Assembly (NCBI GenBank): GCA_934525405.1
Contig: CAKSZF010000003.1
Location: 1-64,000, forward strand
DNA: 64,000 bases
From: an uncultured Faecalibacterium sp.
GTDB taxonomy: Bacteria; Bacillota; Clostridia; Oscillospirales; Ruminococcaceae
Direction: 5' to 3'
In this document: positions 15,454 through 24,251 of the stretch, piece by piece
Layout of the letters: the number at the start of each line of letters is the position of its first letter
Position numbering within the stretch: position 1 is the first letter of the stretch
Position numbers and translations under genes: made by a program
Notes under the pieces: model-generated
Told to the model about the DNA's origin: nothing
Database searches by the model: none
Seen by the model: only the letters and a program-made list of their open reading frames with translations

Positions 15454-16809
15454 TCAGGCGAAGAGGGAAATAACCAGAGCCACGAGGAAGCCCACGCCGC
15501 CCACCAGCGTTTCCATGATGGTCCAGGTCTTGAGGGTGGTCTTTTCGTCCATGCCCACAAGGCTCTTCACCAGCCAGAAGCCGGAGTCGTTGAAGTGGGA
15601 GCAGACGGTGGAGCCGCCTGCAATGGCAGCGGTGACACAGGCAAGGTACAGCGGGCTGAGTGCGCTGATGCCGGGCATAGCGGAGATGATGCCTGCTGCC
15701 ATGGTCATAGCCACGGTAGAGGAACCCACCGAGATGCGCACCAGCGCAGCCACGATAAAGGCGACCAGCACCAGCGGCAGGCTGGCGTTTGCCACGGCGT
15801 TGCCGATGACATCGCCCAGACCGGAGTTCTGCAGCATGTAGCGCAGCACGCCGCCGCAGGCGGTGACCAGCAGGATCATGCCGGTGGGCTCCAGAGACTT
15901 GGTCATGATCTTTTCCAGCTGAGCGTTGTTATAGCCGTGACGGGTGCCCAGCAGATACATGGCAGCGATGGTGGCCAGCAGCAGCGCCATAAACGGCTCG
16001 CCGAGGAAGGCCAGAACGGGCTGGATGCCGGCCAGTGCGGGCACCACCTTAGCCACAGAGTTTGCGATGATGAGCAGCAGGGGGATCATGATGATGCCCA
16101 CGATAGTGCCGAACTTGGGCAGCTTGCTCTCGTCAATGTCTGCCTGCTGCGCCACGTGCTCGGGGACTTCGATCATGTACTTTTTGCCGCAGATGCCGCC
16201 CCAGATGGGACCGGCGGCGATCATGGCAAAGATGCCGCAGAAGATGCCGATGAGGATGACCCAGCCAAGGTCAACGCCCAGCATGGTAGCCACCAGCACG
16301 GGGCCCGGCGTGGGCGGGATGAAGGCGTGGCCAACCGCCAGACCGGCCAGCAGGGGAATGACGTAGTACAGCACAGAGCGCTTGGTGCGCTTTGCCAGAG
16401 AGAAGGCCAGCGGGATGAGGATGATAAGTCCTGCATCAAAGAACACCGGCATGGCCACCACAAGACCCGTGATGCCCAGTGCCCACGCGGCCTTTTCGTC
16501 ACCGAACTTCCGCACCATGGTCACAGCCAGCGTCTGTGCGCCGCCGGATTCTTCCAGAATGGCACCGAACATGGAGCCCAGACCCACCAGAAGGGCGATG
16601 CCCTTTAAGGTGTTGCCGATACCCTCGTTCACCGAGCCGATGATGTCGGACAGGGGCATACCGGCCATCAGGCCGATGCCAACCGCACCGATCAGGATGG
16701 AGATCATGGCGTGTACCTTGAACTTGATAATGAGAATGAGCAATAGGATCAGGCCTGCCACGGCAGCAAAAACCAGCCGTGCCGCATCGGGAGTTGCAAC
16801 TGCTGTCAT
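15454..16809 (-). CDS. gntP: GntP-family gluconate/sugar-acid permease
   Basis: 451 residues, a polytopic membrane protein with 12 or more hydrophobic segments (for example ARLVFAAVAGLILLLILIIK at the start). Family signatures include GIGNTLKGIALLVGLGSMFG, FIPPTPGPVLVATMLG and SHFNDSGFWLVKSLVGMDEK near the end. GntP proteins take up gluconate or related sugar acids with protons. It lies 98 bp downstream of an IlvD/Edd dehydratase on the same strand with GGAGGAAA before the ATG, so the two probably form an operon for uptake and first-step dehydration of a sugar acid. The exact substrate cannot be read from sequence. Confidence 0.92.
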   Translation of the reverse strand: MTAVATPDAARLVFAAVAGLILLLILIIKFKVHAMISILIGAVGIGLMAGMPLSDIIGSVNEGIGNTLKGIALLVGLGSMFGAILEESGGAQTLAVTMVRKFGDEKAAWALGITGLVVAMPVFFDAGLIILIPLAFSLAKRTKRSVLYYVIPLLAGLAVGHAFIPPTPGPVLVATMLGVDLGWVILIGIFCGIFAMIAAGPIWGGICGKKYMIEVPEHVAQQADIDESKLPKFGTIVGIIMIPLLLIIANSVAKVVPALAGIQPVLAFLGEPFMALLLATIAAMYLLGTRHGYNNAQLEKIMTKSLEPTGMILLVTACGGVLRYMLQNSGLGDVIGNAVANASLPLVLVAFIVAALVRISVGSSTVAMTMAAGIISAMPGISALSPLYLACVTAAIAGGSTVCSHFNDSGFWLVKSLVGMDEKTTLKTWTIMETLVGGVGFLVALVISLFA

Positions 16810-16907
16810 AGAAATTTCCTCCGTTTCGTGATTTTTGGTTGCACTTATCCAAGCCGTCTGGCAAAACCCGCCGGACAGTTTACTTTTCGTTATTTATGCG
16901 GAGTGGT

Positions 16908-18695
16908 TTACTCCATGTATGCACCCTTCATGGGGCTGACGGCGTGCTGAGAGTAGAGCTTCAGCAGACCCTTGGTGTACTTGGGAGCCTTGGGCTTCCA
17001 GTTGGCGCGGCGCTCGGCAAGGATGGCGTCCATCTCCTCGGGGGTCTTGGGCTCGCCCTTCACGCCCACGATGGCCAACTTACGGTTATGCACGTCGATC
17101 TGGATCAGGTCATCCTGCTCCACCAATGCGATGGGGCCGCCCACCGCAGCCTCCGGGCTGACATGGCCAATGACCGGGCCGCGGCTTGCACCGGAGAAAC
17201 GACCGTCCGTGATGAGCGCTACGCTGGAAGCCAGCTTCGGGTCGGCGCAGATGGCCTCGCCGGTATAGAACATCTCGGGCATACCGCTGCCGCGCGGACC
17301 CTCGTAGCGGATGAAGATGGCGTCGCCGGGCTTCACCTCACCGTGCAGCACTGCGGAGATGCACTCCTCCTCGCTGTCGTAGGGCTTGGCGCGCAGGGTG
17401 GCTTCGAACATATTCTTGGGGCAGGCGGTGTGCTTGATAACACAGCCCTCCGGGGCAAGGTTGCCCTTCAGGATGGCGATGCTGCCGTCGGTACCCTTGG
17501 CGTTGTCAAAGCTGTGGATGATGTCCTCGCGGCTGACCGGACGGGCAAAACCAGCGGTCTTTTCGGCAAGAATGGCATCACAGTGCTGGTAGAAGCCGTT
17601 CTTCTTCAGCTCCTCCAGATTCTCGCCCAGCGTCTTGCCGGTGACGGTCATCACGTCCAGATGCAGCATGGACTTGATCTCCTCCATCACGCGGGGCACG
17701 CCGCCTGCGTAGTAGAAGTACTGTGCGGGCCAATCGCCGGAGGGACGGATGTTCAGCAGGTAGTGTGCGCCCCGGTGCATCCGGTCAAAGGTGTCGGCGT
17801 CGATCTCGATGCCGAACTCGTGAGCGATGGCGGGCAGGTGCATGGTGGCGTTGGTGGAGCCGGAAATGGCGGCGTGCACCATGATGGCGTTCTCGAAGCT
17901 CTTCTTGGTCACGATATCCTTGGCGGTGATGCCCTTCTTGACCAGCTCCATCAGCTGCTTACCGGCATCGTAGGCCGCCTGCTTCAGCTCCGGGGCGGTG
18001 GCGGGCATCAGGGCGGTACCCGGCAGCATCAGGCCCAGCGCCTCTGCCATGATCTGCATGGTGGAGGCGGTGCCCATGAAGGAGCAGGCACCGCAGCTGG
18101 GGCAGGCGTTGTGCTTGTAATAATCCAGCTGGCTGTTGGGGATGACGCCGGTCTTTTCCCATGCGTCAAACTTGCCGATCTGCTCCAGCGTCAGCAGCTC
18201 GTTGATGGCGCAGGCGGGGTCGCTGACCACATATTCTTTCGGCAGGGTGTGGGCTTCCATCACGCCGCCGGTGACCACGATGGCGCTCATCTCCTTCAAG
18301 CGGCCGATGCTCATCAGCATGGCGGGCACAGACTTGTCGCAGCTGGCGATGAACACGCCGCCGTCATACACGCTTGCGTTTGCCTGTGCCTCCACCAGAT
18401 TCACGATGGCGTCACGGTGGGGCAGAGAGTAGTTGATACCGTCATGCCCCTGTGCAATGCCGTCGCACATATCGGTGGCAAAATAGCGGGCAGCCTTGCC
18501 GCCGTTTTCGTTGACCGCCTGCACGGCCTCCTTGACGAACTGATCCAGATGGGCACTGCCGGGGTGGCTGTCGCCAAAGGTGCTTTCCACCATGATCTGG
18601 GGCTTTGCAAGGTCATCGACCTTCCAGCCCATACCCATTTTCAGCGGGTCGTTCTCGGGTGCTAAAGTGCGGACTTCCTGTGAGCGCAACTCCAT
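16908..18695 (-). CDS. IlvD/Edd-family sugar-acid dehydratase
   Basis: 595 residues. I place the start at the second ATG (18695, MELRSQEV), 6 nt after GGAGGT; the ATG at 18701 touches that ribosome site. Iron-sulfur cysteines are in FIASCDKSVPAMLMS and NACPSCGACSFMGTAS; other family blocks are DGIAQGHDGINYSLPHRD, HAAISGSTNATMHLPAIAHE and TDGRFSGASRGPVIGHVSPE. The family covers dihydroxyacid, phosphogluconate and aldonate dehydratases. The gntP neighbour and FadR-type regulator favour an aldonate (gluconate-, arabinonate- or xylonate-like) over branched-chain amino-acid synthesis. Promoter at 18757-18785. Confidence 0.88.
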   Translation of the reverse strand: MELRSQEVRTLAPENDPLKMGMGWKVDDLAKPQIMVESTFGDSHPGSAHLDQFVKEAVQAVNENGGKAARYFATDMCDGIAQGHDGINYSLPHRDAIVNLVEAQANASVYDGGVFIASCDKSVPAMLMSIGRLKEMSAIVVTGGVMEAHTLPKEYVVSDPACAINELLTLEQIGKFDAWEKTGVIPNSQLDYYKHNACPSCGACSFMGTASTMQIMAEALGLMLPGTALMPATAPELKQAAYDAGKQLMELVKKGITAKDIVTKKSFENAIMVHAAISGSTNATMHLPAIAHEFGIEIDADTFDRMHRGAHYLLNIRPSGDWPAQYFYYAGGVPRVMEEIKSMLHLDVMTVTGKTLGENLEELKKNGFYQHCDAILAEKTAGFARPVSREDIIHSFDNAKGTDGSIAILKGNLAPEGCVIKHTACPKNMFEATLRAKPYDSEEECISAVLHGEVKPGDAIFIRYEGPRGSGMPEMFYTGEAICADPKLASSVALITDGRFSGASRGPVIGHVSPEAAVGGPIALVEQDDLIQIDVHNRKLAIVGVKGEPKTPEEMDAILAERRANWKPKAPKYTKGLLKLYSQHAVSPMKGAYME

Positions 18696-18756
18696 ATCCA
18701 TACCTCCAAATATTGCTTGCTTTCGTCCTTTTTTCTGCGGAACCTTTTGTGATTTT

Positions 18757-18806
18757 ATTGTAAAACCGCAGACGTCTTTTTGCAAGTTGTCACGGGTATG
18801 TCCTAC
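18757..18806 (-). promoter_or_regulatory. Promoter and candidate operator of the sugar-acid operon
   Basis: Minus strand: TTGCAA (18785-18780), 17-bp spacer, TACAAT (18762-18757). The dyad GTATGTCCTAC (18796-18806) lies 11 bp upstream of the -35 box and is a possible site for the FadR-type regulator encoded at 19215; that pairing is inference. Confidence 0.5.
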
Positions 18807-18937
18807 TATTTGTGCAAAAACTCTGGGATACATCATGCACACTGCCCAAATCCGGGCGATTTTTGCCCGAAATCAGCCGCTGGAGCGGTTTTGGGCAAAA
18901 AAGCAGAGAAAAAGTCATCTGATGACTTTAGAGAGAA

Positions 18938-19135
18938 CCCTCTCAGTCACCTGCGGTGACAGACTCCCCCTTTTGTCGCTGCGCGACATCTTCCCCCGGA
19001 GCGGGGGAAGTCTTTCCTCAAAGGGAGAGCCAAGAGCACTGCCGGAAGCTTCCTCGTTATACCTAACACTTTAGTGATGAACTTTACGGCTTGGCTCTCC
19101 CTTCGGGAGAGCTGGCGCGGGAGCGCCTGAGAGGG
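18938..19135. repeat. MITE-like repeat, family 2, copy 1
   Basis: About 198 bp with inverted termini CCCTCTCAG and CTGAGAGGG. Inner blocks (CTTCCCCCGGAGCGGGGGAAG, TTTCCTCAAAGGGAGAG, GGCTCTCCCTTCGGGAGAG) recur in reverse order and orientation at 34361-34564. It separates the dehydratase promoter from the regulator gene. Confidence 0.75.
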
Positions 19136-19214
19136 CGCTCCCGCGCCCCATAAAAAGCTTTTTCCTCTGATGATAACGAAAAAAGCTCCCCCTTTCGGGG
19201 GAGCTGGAGAGGGT

Positions 19215-19970
19215 TCAGTCCTCTTTTTTATCCATGACATATGCCGCCATACCGATGGTGCCGTCCTCCGGGTCCTCGCCATCGTAGACCTTTTTGATAT
19301 AGCTGCGGTTGAAGTTCAGGTGCATCACCATGGCGGCCTTTGCGCCGATGGGGTCGTGGTTGGCAATGGCTTCGGTGATCATGCGGTGGGTCATGATGGT
19401 CTCATCAATGAGCTTTTTGTGGGTGACGTTCACAAACATCATCACCGCCGTGTCGATGACCGGGATCAGCTGCCCCACCACCAGATTTTTACTGCTCTCG
19501 GCAATGCAGGTGTGAAAGGCAATGTCGTCCTCGATGTAGCGGTCGCCCGCGTGGATCTTGTTCTCCACCCGCTCGCAGAGCCGCCGCAGCCGCTCGATGT
19601 CCTCCGGGGTGGCGTTCTGCGCCGCGATCTCCGCAATGCCCGGCTCCAGCAGCAGACGGACGTTTACCAGATCAAAGGCCAGCGCGTTCTTGTCCTGCAC
19701 GCTGCGCAGGTTCAGCGGGTCGGAAAGCCCCTTGACCGTGGTCACCACATAGGTGCCGGAGCCTTGCCGCACCTCCACGATGCCCTTGCTGGACAGCAGC
19801 TTTACCGCCTCGCGGATGGTGCTGCGCCCCACCCGGAACTTTTCGCCCAGCGCAAACTCGTTGGGCAGCTTTGCGCCCGGCTCCAGCGCTTCGTCCAGAA
19901 TATAATGGTAGATCTGGTCCTCCACCTGCTCGGCCAGCAGCTTGTTTTTCAGATGTGAAAATTCACTCAT
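19215..19970 (-). CDS. FadR-subfamily GntR transcriptional regulator
   Basis: 251 residues from the ATG at 19970 (GGAGGAAG upstream). The winged helix is at the N terminus (EQVEDQIYHYILDEALEPGA, FRVGRSTIREAVKLLSSKGI, VEVRQGSGTYVV). The FCD effector domain follows with the metal-type His ligands in DDIAFHTCIAESSKN and in MHLNFN. FadR-subfamily regulators respond to sugar acids and other carboxylates. With the dehydratase and gntP just downstream on the same strand, it is the likely repressor of that operon, separated from it by a dispersed repeat. Confidence 0.85.
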   Translation of the reverse strand: MSEFSHLKNKLLAEQVEDQIYHYILDEALEPGAKLPNEFALGEKFRVGRSTIREAVKLLSSKGIVEVRQGSGTYVVTTVKGLSDPLNLRSVQDKNALAFDLVNVRLLLEPGIAEIAAQNATPEDIERLRRLCERVENKIHAGDRYIEDDIAFHTCIAESSKNLVVGQLIPVIDTAVMMFVNVTHKKLIDETIMTHRMITEAIANHDPIGAKAAMVMHLNFNRSYIKKVYDGEDPEDGTIGMAAYVMDKKED

Positions 19971-20008
19971 GGAAGCTTCCTCCGCGCCCTGCGCATTTGA
20001 TGGTTTGG

Positions 20009-20611
20009 TTACCCGCACACGCTGCCGTCCGGGGCAAAGAACCGAACGTGCTTTTGCCACTGGGTGGGGCTGATGGTGCGGCGGTAGCAGTCGGCCAGTG
20101 CCTCTACCACAGCCTTCGGGGCAAGGGAGGCGCAGCCCGGGCAGTCCAGCACCAAAATGCGGAACCATGCGTCAAAAAGATGCTCGGTGTAGTGGGTATC
20201 CCACGCGCCGCAGCGAGCGTAAAAGCCCAGACGCCGCACGGCCATGGCGGCGTCCTCCGCCTTTTCCGGCATCTCGGCTTCAATCAGGATGGCTTCGGCA
20301 TCGCCCTCCTGGGCGGGCAGCTGTGCCAGCAGCTGTGCCCCGATGCCGTGGGCGCGGTAGGCGGGCACCACGGCAAAATAATCCAGCTGGCTCACCCGGC
20401 AGCCCTCCGGCCGCACCATCAAAAGATAAGCCGCCAGCGTGTCGCCGTCAAACACGCCCCAAGTGTGGGCGGTGCCGTCCGCTTCGCTGTTCAGGATCAT
20501 GCTCAAAGGCTTCAGCTCCCCGGCGGGGAAATCCCTGCGCATCTCGTTCAGATACACCCCGGTCAGTTCGGGGCCGGTGAGCAGCCGCCATGTGAAGGTT
20601 TTGGTACACAT
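20009..20611 (-). CDS. GNAT-family N-acetyltransferase
   Basis: 200 residues from the ATG at 20611 (AAAGGGA upstream). GNAT features: SQLDYFAVVPAYRAHGIGAQ LLAQL, the acetyl-CoA binding segment, preceded by TWGVFDGDTLAAYLLMVRP, and followed by AEAILIEAEMP and RRLGFYARCGAWDT. The last 50 residues, with LVLDCPGCASLAPKAVVEAL, are an extension seen in small-molecule GNATs of Firmicutes. Substrate unknown. It lies 38 bp upstream of the GntR-type regulator on the same strand. Confidence 0.82.
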   Translation of the reverse strand: MCTKTFTWRLLTGPELTGVYLNEMRRDFPAGELKPLSMILNSEADGTAHTWGVFDGDTLAAYLLMVRPEGCRVSQLDYFAVVPAYRAHGIGAQLLAQLPAQEGDAEAILIEAEMPEKAEDAAMAVRRLGFYARCGAWDTHYTEHLFDAWFRILVLDCPGCASLAPKAVVEALADCYRRTISPTQWQKHVRFFAPDGSVCG

Positions 20612-20846
20612 ACGATAAAGATCCCTTTCCGATGCTCCTTTGCGCAGCATCACGTTTTTTGTCCTGTCCCGTATAGCATAACGGATGTTCTGCCGAAAGT
20701 CAATCTGTGCACCCTTTCGGGCGGCAGCGCCGCCGGTTTTACCAAGGGGCTTGCATCCGGGCGCAGAATCGGGTACTATACAGGTGACAGAATTTTTCCC
20801 TCCGGCACTGCTGGAAGGGCAAGCATATAAAAAGGAGACTTGTACT

Positions 20847-21761
20847 ATGGAATGGACCGATATCCGCCTGACCGTGGCCAAGGCCGATGCTGAAAACGCC
20901 GAGGCCGTTGCCACCCTGATTGCCGAGGGCGGCATCTACATCGAGGATTACAGCGACATCGAGCAGCAGGTGGCCGAGATCGCCCATGTGGATCTGATCG
21001 AGCAGGAGCTGCTGGACAAGCCCCGGGATACCGTGATCATCCATCTGTATCTGGAGCCGGGCGCTTCTCAGGTGGAAACGCTGGCGCTCATCGCCGCCCG
21101 CATGGAAGCCGCCGGCATCCCCTACACCGTGGAGACCGAGGGCGTGGAGCAGGAGGACTGGCAGAACGGCTGGCGCAAATACTACCACCCCATGGAGATC
21201 GGCAGCCGTCTGGCTGTGGTGCCCTCGTGGCAGCAGTACGACACCGACCGGGTCAAGCTGATCCTTGACCCCGGCCTTGCTTTCGGCACCGGCGGTCACG
21301 AGACCACCAGTCTCTGCCTTGAGGCACTGGACGAGCAGGTGCGCGGCGGCGAGCGGGTGCTGGATATCGGCACCGGCAGCGGCATCCTTGCCATTGCCGC
21401 CCTCAAGCTGGGCGCTGCCAGCGCCGAGGGCGTGGACATCGACCCTGTGGCGGTGCGCACCGCCGGGGAAAACGCCGCGCTGAACGGCGTGCAGGACAAG
21501 CTGACCGTGCTGGTTGGCGATCTGTCCGATAAGGCCAGCGGCACCTACGATATCATCACCGCCAATATCGTGGCCAACGCCATCCTCAGCCTTGCCCCCG
21601 CCGTGCCCGGCCTGATGGCCGAGGGTGCCACCTTTATTGCCAGCGGCATCATCGACAGCCGCAAGGACGAGGTGATCGCCGGGCTGGAAAAAGCCGGTCT
21701 GTCCGTGGTGGAGGTCAAGGAAAAGCGCGGCTGGGAGTGCATCGTCTGCAAAAAGGCCTGA
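20847..21761 (+). CDS. prmA: Ribosomal protein L11 methyltransferase
   Basis: 304 residues from the ATG at 20847 (AAAAGGAG upstream); a longer frame runs back through the promoter region. N-terminal ferredoxin-like domain (MEWTDIRLTVAKADAENAEA), then KYYHPMEIGSRLAVVPSW and DPGLAFGTGGHETTSLCLEA, SAM-binding motif I VLDIGTGSGILAIAALK, and ITANIVANAILSLAPAV in the post-motif region. PrmA trimethylates L11 in the cytoplasm. It is followed 31 bp later by rsmE, a conserved pairing. Confidence 0.95.
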   Translation: MEWTDIRLTVAKADAENAEAVATLIAEGGIYIEDYSDIEQQVAEIAHVDLIEQELLDKPRDTVIIHLYLEPGASQVETLALIAARMEAAGIPYTVETEGVEQEDWQNGWRKYYHPMEIGSRLAVVPSWQQYDTDRVKLILDPGLAFGTGGHETTSLCLEALDEQVRGGERVLDIGTGSGILAIAALKLGAASAEGVDIDPVAVRTAGENAALNGVQDKLTVLVGDLSDKASGTYDIITANIVANAILSLAPAVPGLMAEGATFIASGIIDSRKDEVIAGLEKAGLSVVEVKEKRGWECIVCKKA

Positions 21762-21792
21762 TATTCAAATATTGTAAGAAGGAGCGCACAAT

Positions 21793-22536
21793 ATGCCGCA
21801 CCGCTACTTTACCACCGAGATCTCTGACGGCACCGCCACCCTGCGGGGCGCGGACGCCCATCACCTTGCCCGGGTGATGCGGGCAAAGCCCGGGGAGACC
21901 GTCATCCTCTGCGACGGCAACGCCGTGGAGTACACCGCCACCATCACCGGCTTTGGGGAGGACAGGGTAGACTTTGCCGTAGAGCCGGGCTACCCCAGCG
22001 CCGCCGAGCCCACCGTGGAGGTGACCCTGCTGGCGGGCTACCCCAAGCAGGACAAGCTGGAACAGATCATCAAGCACGGGGTGGAGCTGGGCGCTGCCCA
22101 CATCGTGCCCTTCTTCAGCCGCTACTGCGTGGCTGCACCCAAAAAAGAGGAGCAGAAGAACGAGCGCTACAACCGCATTGCGCTGGAAGCCGCCAAGCAG
22201 TGCGGCCGGGGCGTTCTGCCGGACGTAGCCCTGCCGCTGCCGAACTTCGGGGCGGTGTGCCGCAGCTTTGACCAGTACGATCTGGTGCTGTTCTGCTACG
22301 AGTGCGGCGGCGCACCCCTGCGCCAGCTGCTGGCTGAAGCAAAGCCCGCCGATGGGCAGAAGCTGCGCCTTGCCATCGTGACCGGCGCAGAGGGCGGCTT
22401 TGCCGCCGAGGAAGCCGAAATGGCCGCCAAGGCCGGGGCGAAAACGGTAGGTCTTGGCCCCCGCATCCTCCGGTGCGAGACCGCCCCGCTGGCGGTGCTC
22501 TCCGCCGTGATGACCCTGACGGGGAATCTGGAGTAA
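21793..22536 (+). CDS. rsmE: 16S rRNA m3U1498 methyltransferase
   Basis: 247 residues, a SPOUT-class knotted methyltransferase. N-terminal PUA-like domain (HRYFTTEISDGTATLRGADA HHLARVMR), catalytic domain with KQDKLEQIIKHGVELGAAHI, VTGAEGGFAAEEAEMAAKAG and the knot LGPRILRCETAPLAVLSAVM. It methylates U1498 of 16S rRNA in the 30S subunit. AAGGAG lies 9 nt upstream. Cotranscribed with prmA; a 19-bp perfect stem terminator follows. Confidence 0.95.
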   Translation: MPHRYFTTEISDGTATLRGADAHHLARVMRAKPGETVILCDGNAVEYTATITGFGEDRVDFAVEPGYPSAAEPTVEVTLLAGYPKQDKLEQIIKHGVELGAAHIVPFFSRYCVAAPKKEEQKNERYNRIALEAAKQCGRGVLPDVALPLPNFGAVCRSFDQYDLVLFCYECGGAPLRQLLAEAKPADGQKLRLAIVTGAEGGFAAEEAEMAAKAGAKTVGLGPRILRCETAPLAVLSAVMTLTGNLE

Positions 22537-22541
22537 GAAGC

Positions 22542-22586
22542 AATAAGAGGCTGCTGCACAGGAGTTTTGTGCAGCAGCCTCTTATT
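22542..22586. terminator. Bidirectional terminator between rsmE and ptsI
   Basis: A 19-bp perfect inverted repeat (AATAAGAGGCTGCTGCACA and complement) with a GGAGTTT loop; it serves both convergent genes. Confidence 0.9.
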
Positions 22587-22619
22587 ATTTCGCATTATAT
22601 TACGTTTCGTAAAGCTTCC

Positions 22620-24251
22620 TCAGCTATTTTCAGCTGCATCCGGGTGGGCATCGGTGTCCAGCAGAGCCTGTTTTACCTTGAGCAGGTTCTGGGGGCTTAC
22701 CGAGAAGCTGCGCAGGCCGAGGTGCAGGTACTGCGCCGTGTTGGCGGGGTTGCCCACGGCAAGGCCGCATATAGTCACCGGGACGTGGTGCACATTGGCG
22801 GCATCCATCACCATGGTAATCAGCTTTTTCATGGCCGGGCTGGCGGGGCGGTAGTAGTGCTCTGCGCTGGCAAGCTCGCGGTCGGCGGCGTGGGTGTACT
22901 GGGTCAGGTCGTTGGTGCCGATGACCAGAAAATCGCAGCCGTGGGCTACAAAGTCCTCCACGGTCAGGCAGGCGGCGGGGATGCTCAGCATCACACCGAA
23001 CTGGGTATTCTCGTTAAAGGGCACGCCCCGCTCCCGCAGACTCTGGCGGCAGTGCTCCACAATGCTCATGGCGGCGTCCCAGTCCTCCACCTCGGTCACC
23101 ATGGGGAACATCACCCGCAGCGGCCCGCGCGCGGCGGCGCGCAGCAACGCGCAGATCTGGGTCTGGAACTGCTGGGGCTGGCGCAGGCTGTTGCGAATGC
23201 CGCGCAGGCCGAGTTTAGAGGACTGCGGCCCCTGATTGGCATCTGCCACGGTGCGGTCGGAGCCAAAGTCGAAGGTGCGCACGGTCACCGGGCAGCCGTT
23301 TGCCGCTGCCAGACAGGAGCAATAGAAGAAATACTGCTCCTGCTCGTCCAGAATGCGCCCGGGCAGCATCATGTAGCCGCTGCGCAGCAGCCCCACGCCC
23401 TTGGCACCGGACTGCATGGCAGTGTCGATGTCCTCCGGGCCGAAGCAGTTGGCCAGCAGCTCAAAGGGTTCGCCGTCCCGCGTCTCGTCCGGCAGGCTGT
23501 GCAGCTGCTTCATCTCCGCGTCCTCGCGCTGGAGCTGGCAGATGCTGGCTTCTGCCTGCTGGCGGGCAACGGCATCCGGGTCAAGGATGCAGTTGCCGTT
23601 GGTTGCGTCCAGAATGACGGTGCGTCCATCGCAGTCGTCCAGAAAATCCTTGCCCACCTGCACGATGCCCGGGATGTTCATTGCCCGGGCAATGATGGCG
23701 GCATGGCTCTGGCCGCTGCCCTCGGCGGTGATGACGCCCAAAATCATGCCAGAGGGCACGCTGAACAGATCGGTGGGCATCAGCCGGTCGGCGGCAAGGA
23801 TCACCGGATGATCCAGTGCCAGCCACACCCGGGGGCGGTTGGTAAGGATATTGATCACCCGGCGGGTGGCGTCCAGAATATCCACGCTGCGCAGCTGCAT
23901 ATAGGGGTTATCCTTCATGTTGGCAAGCTGGTCGGCGTAGCGCTGCCCCACCTGATGCATCGCCGCCGAGGCGCTGATGCCCGCATTGATGCAAAAGCGC
24001 ACCTCGTTCATCATGCCCTCGTCGTCCAGCATCATGCTCTGGAACGAAAAGATGGCCTGCTCGGTGGGCGCGGCGCGCTCTGCCATGGAGTCCAGTTCAT
24101 TCTGCGCCGTGTGCACGGCATTTGCCAGCAGCCGCAGCTCCCGCTCCGGGTTGAAAGGGCCGTGGCTGAAGGTCTCTACATGATGTTCCAGTCGGCTCAC
24201 CTGTCCCAGCACTAGCCCGGGGGAAGCGGATACACCTTTATAAACCTTCAT
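22620..24251 (-). CDS. ptsI: PTS enzyme I
   Basis: 543 residues, a little shorter than the usual 570. It moves phosphate from PEP to HPr in the cytoplasm. MKVYKGVSASPGLVLGQV at the start, the phospho-histidine in GSGQSHAAIIARAMNIPGIV (about residue 190), the swivel, and the PEP-binding barrel with TVRTFDFGSDRTV, MFPMVTEVEDWD and DFLVIGTNDLTQYTHAADRE. The canonical Gly-Gly-Arg/Thr-Ser-His context is changed to GSGQSH, but the His is kept. Its start overlaps the patatin stop by 14 bp, so translation is coupled. No ptsH is visible nearby. Confidence 0.93.
   Translation of the reverse strand: MKVYKGVSASPGLVLGQVSRLEHHVETFSHGPFNPERELRLLANAVHTAQNELDSMAERAAPTEQAIFSFQSMMLDDEGMMNEVRFCINAGISASAAMHQVGQRYADQLANMKDNPYMQLRSVDILDATRRVINILTNRPRVWLALDHPVILAADRLMPTDLFSVPSGMILGVITAEGSGQSHAAIIARAMNIPGIVQVGKDFLDDCDGRTVILDATNGNCILDPDAVARQQAEASICQLQREDAEMKQLHSLPDETRDGEPFELLANCFGPEDIDTAMQSGAKGVGLLRSGYMMLPGRILDEQEQYFFYCSCLAAANGCPVTVRTFDFGSDRTVADANQGPQSSKLGLRGIRNSLRQPQQFQTQICALLRAAARGPLRVMFPMVTEVEDWDAAMSIVEHCRQSLRERGVPFNENTQFGVMLSIPAACLTVEDFVAHGCDFLVIGTNDLTQYTHAADRELASAEHYYRPASPAMKKLITMVMDAANVHHVPVTICGLAVGNPANTAQYLHLGLRSFSVSPQNLLKVKQALLDTDAHPDAAENS

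Noticed and set aside
15397..16608. 403-codon frame opposite gntP
   Set aside because: His/Asp/Gly-rich shadow of a membrane protein gene; starts at the operon terminator.
16839..18665. 608-codon frame opposite the dehydratase
   Set aside because: Same kind of antisense shadow; His/Gly-rich composition and no family features.
22473..24215. 580-codon frame opposite ptsI
   Set aside because: Shadow frame; PTS enzyme I motifs are all on the other strand.
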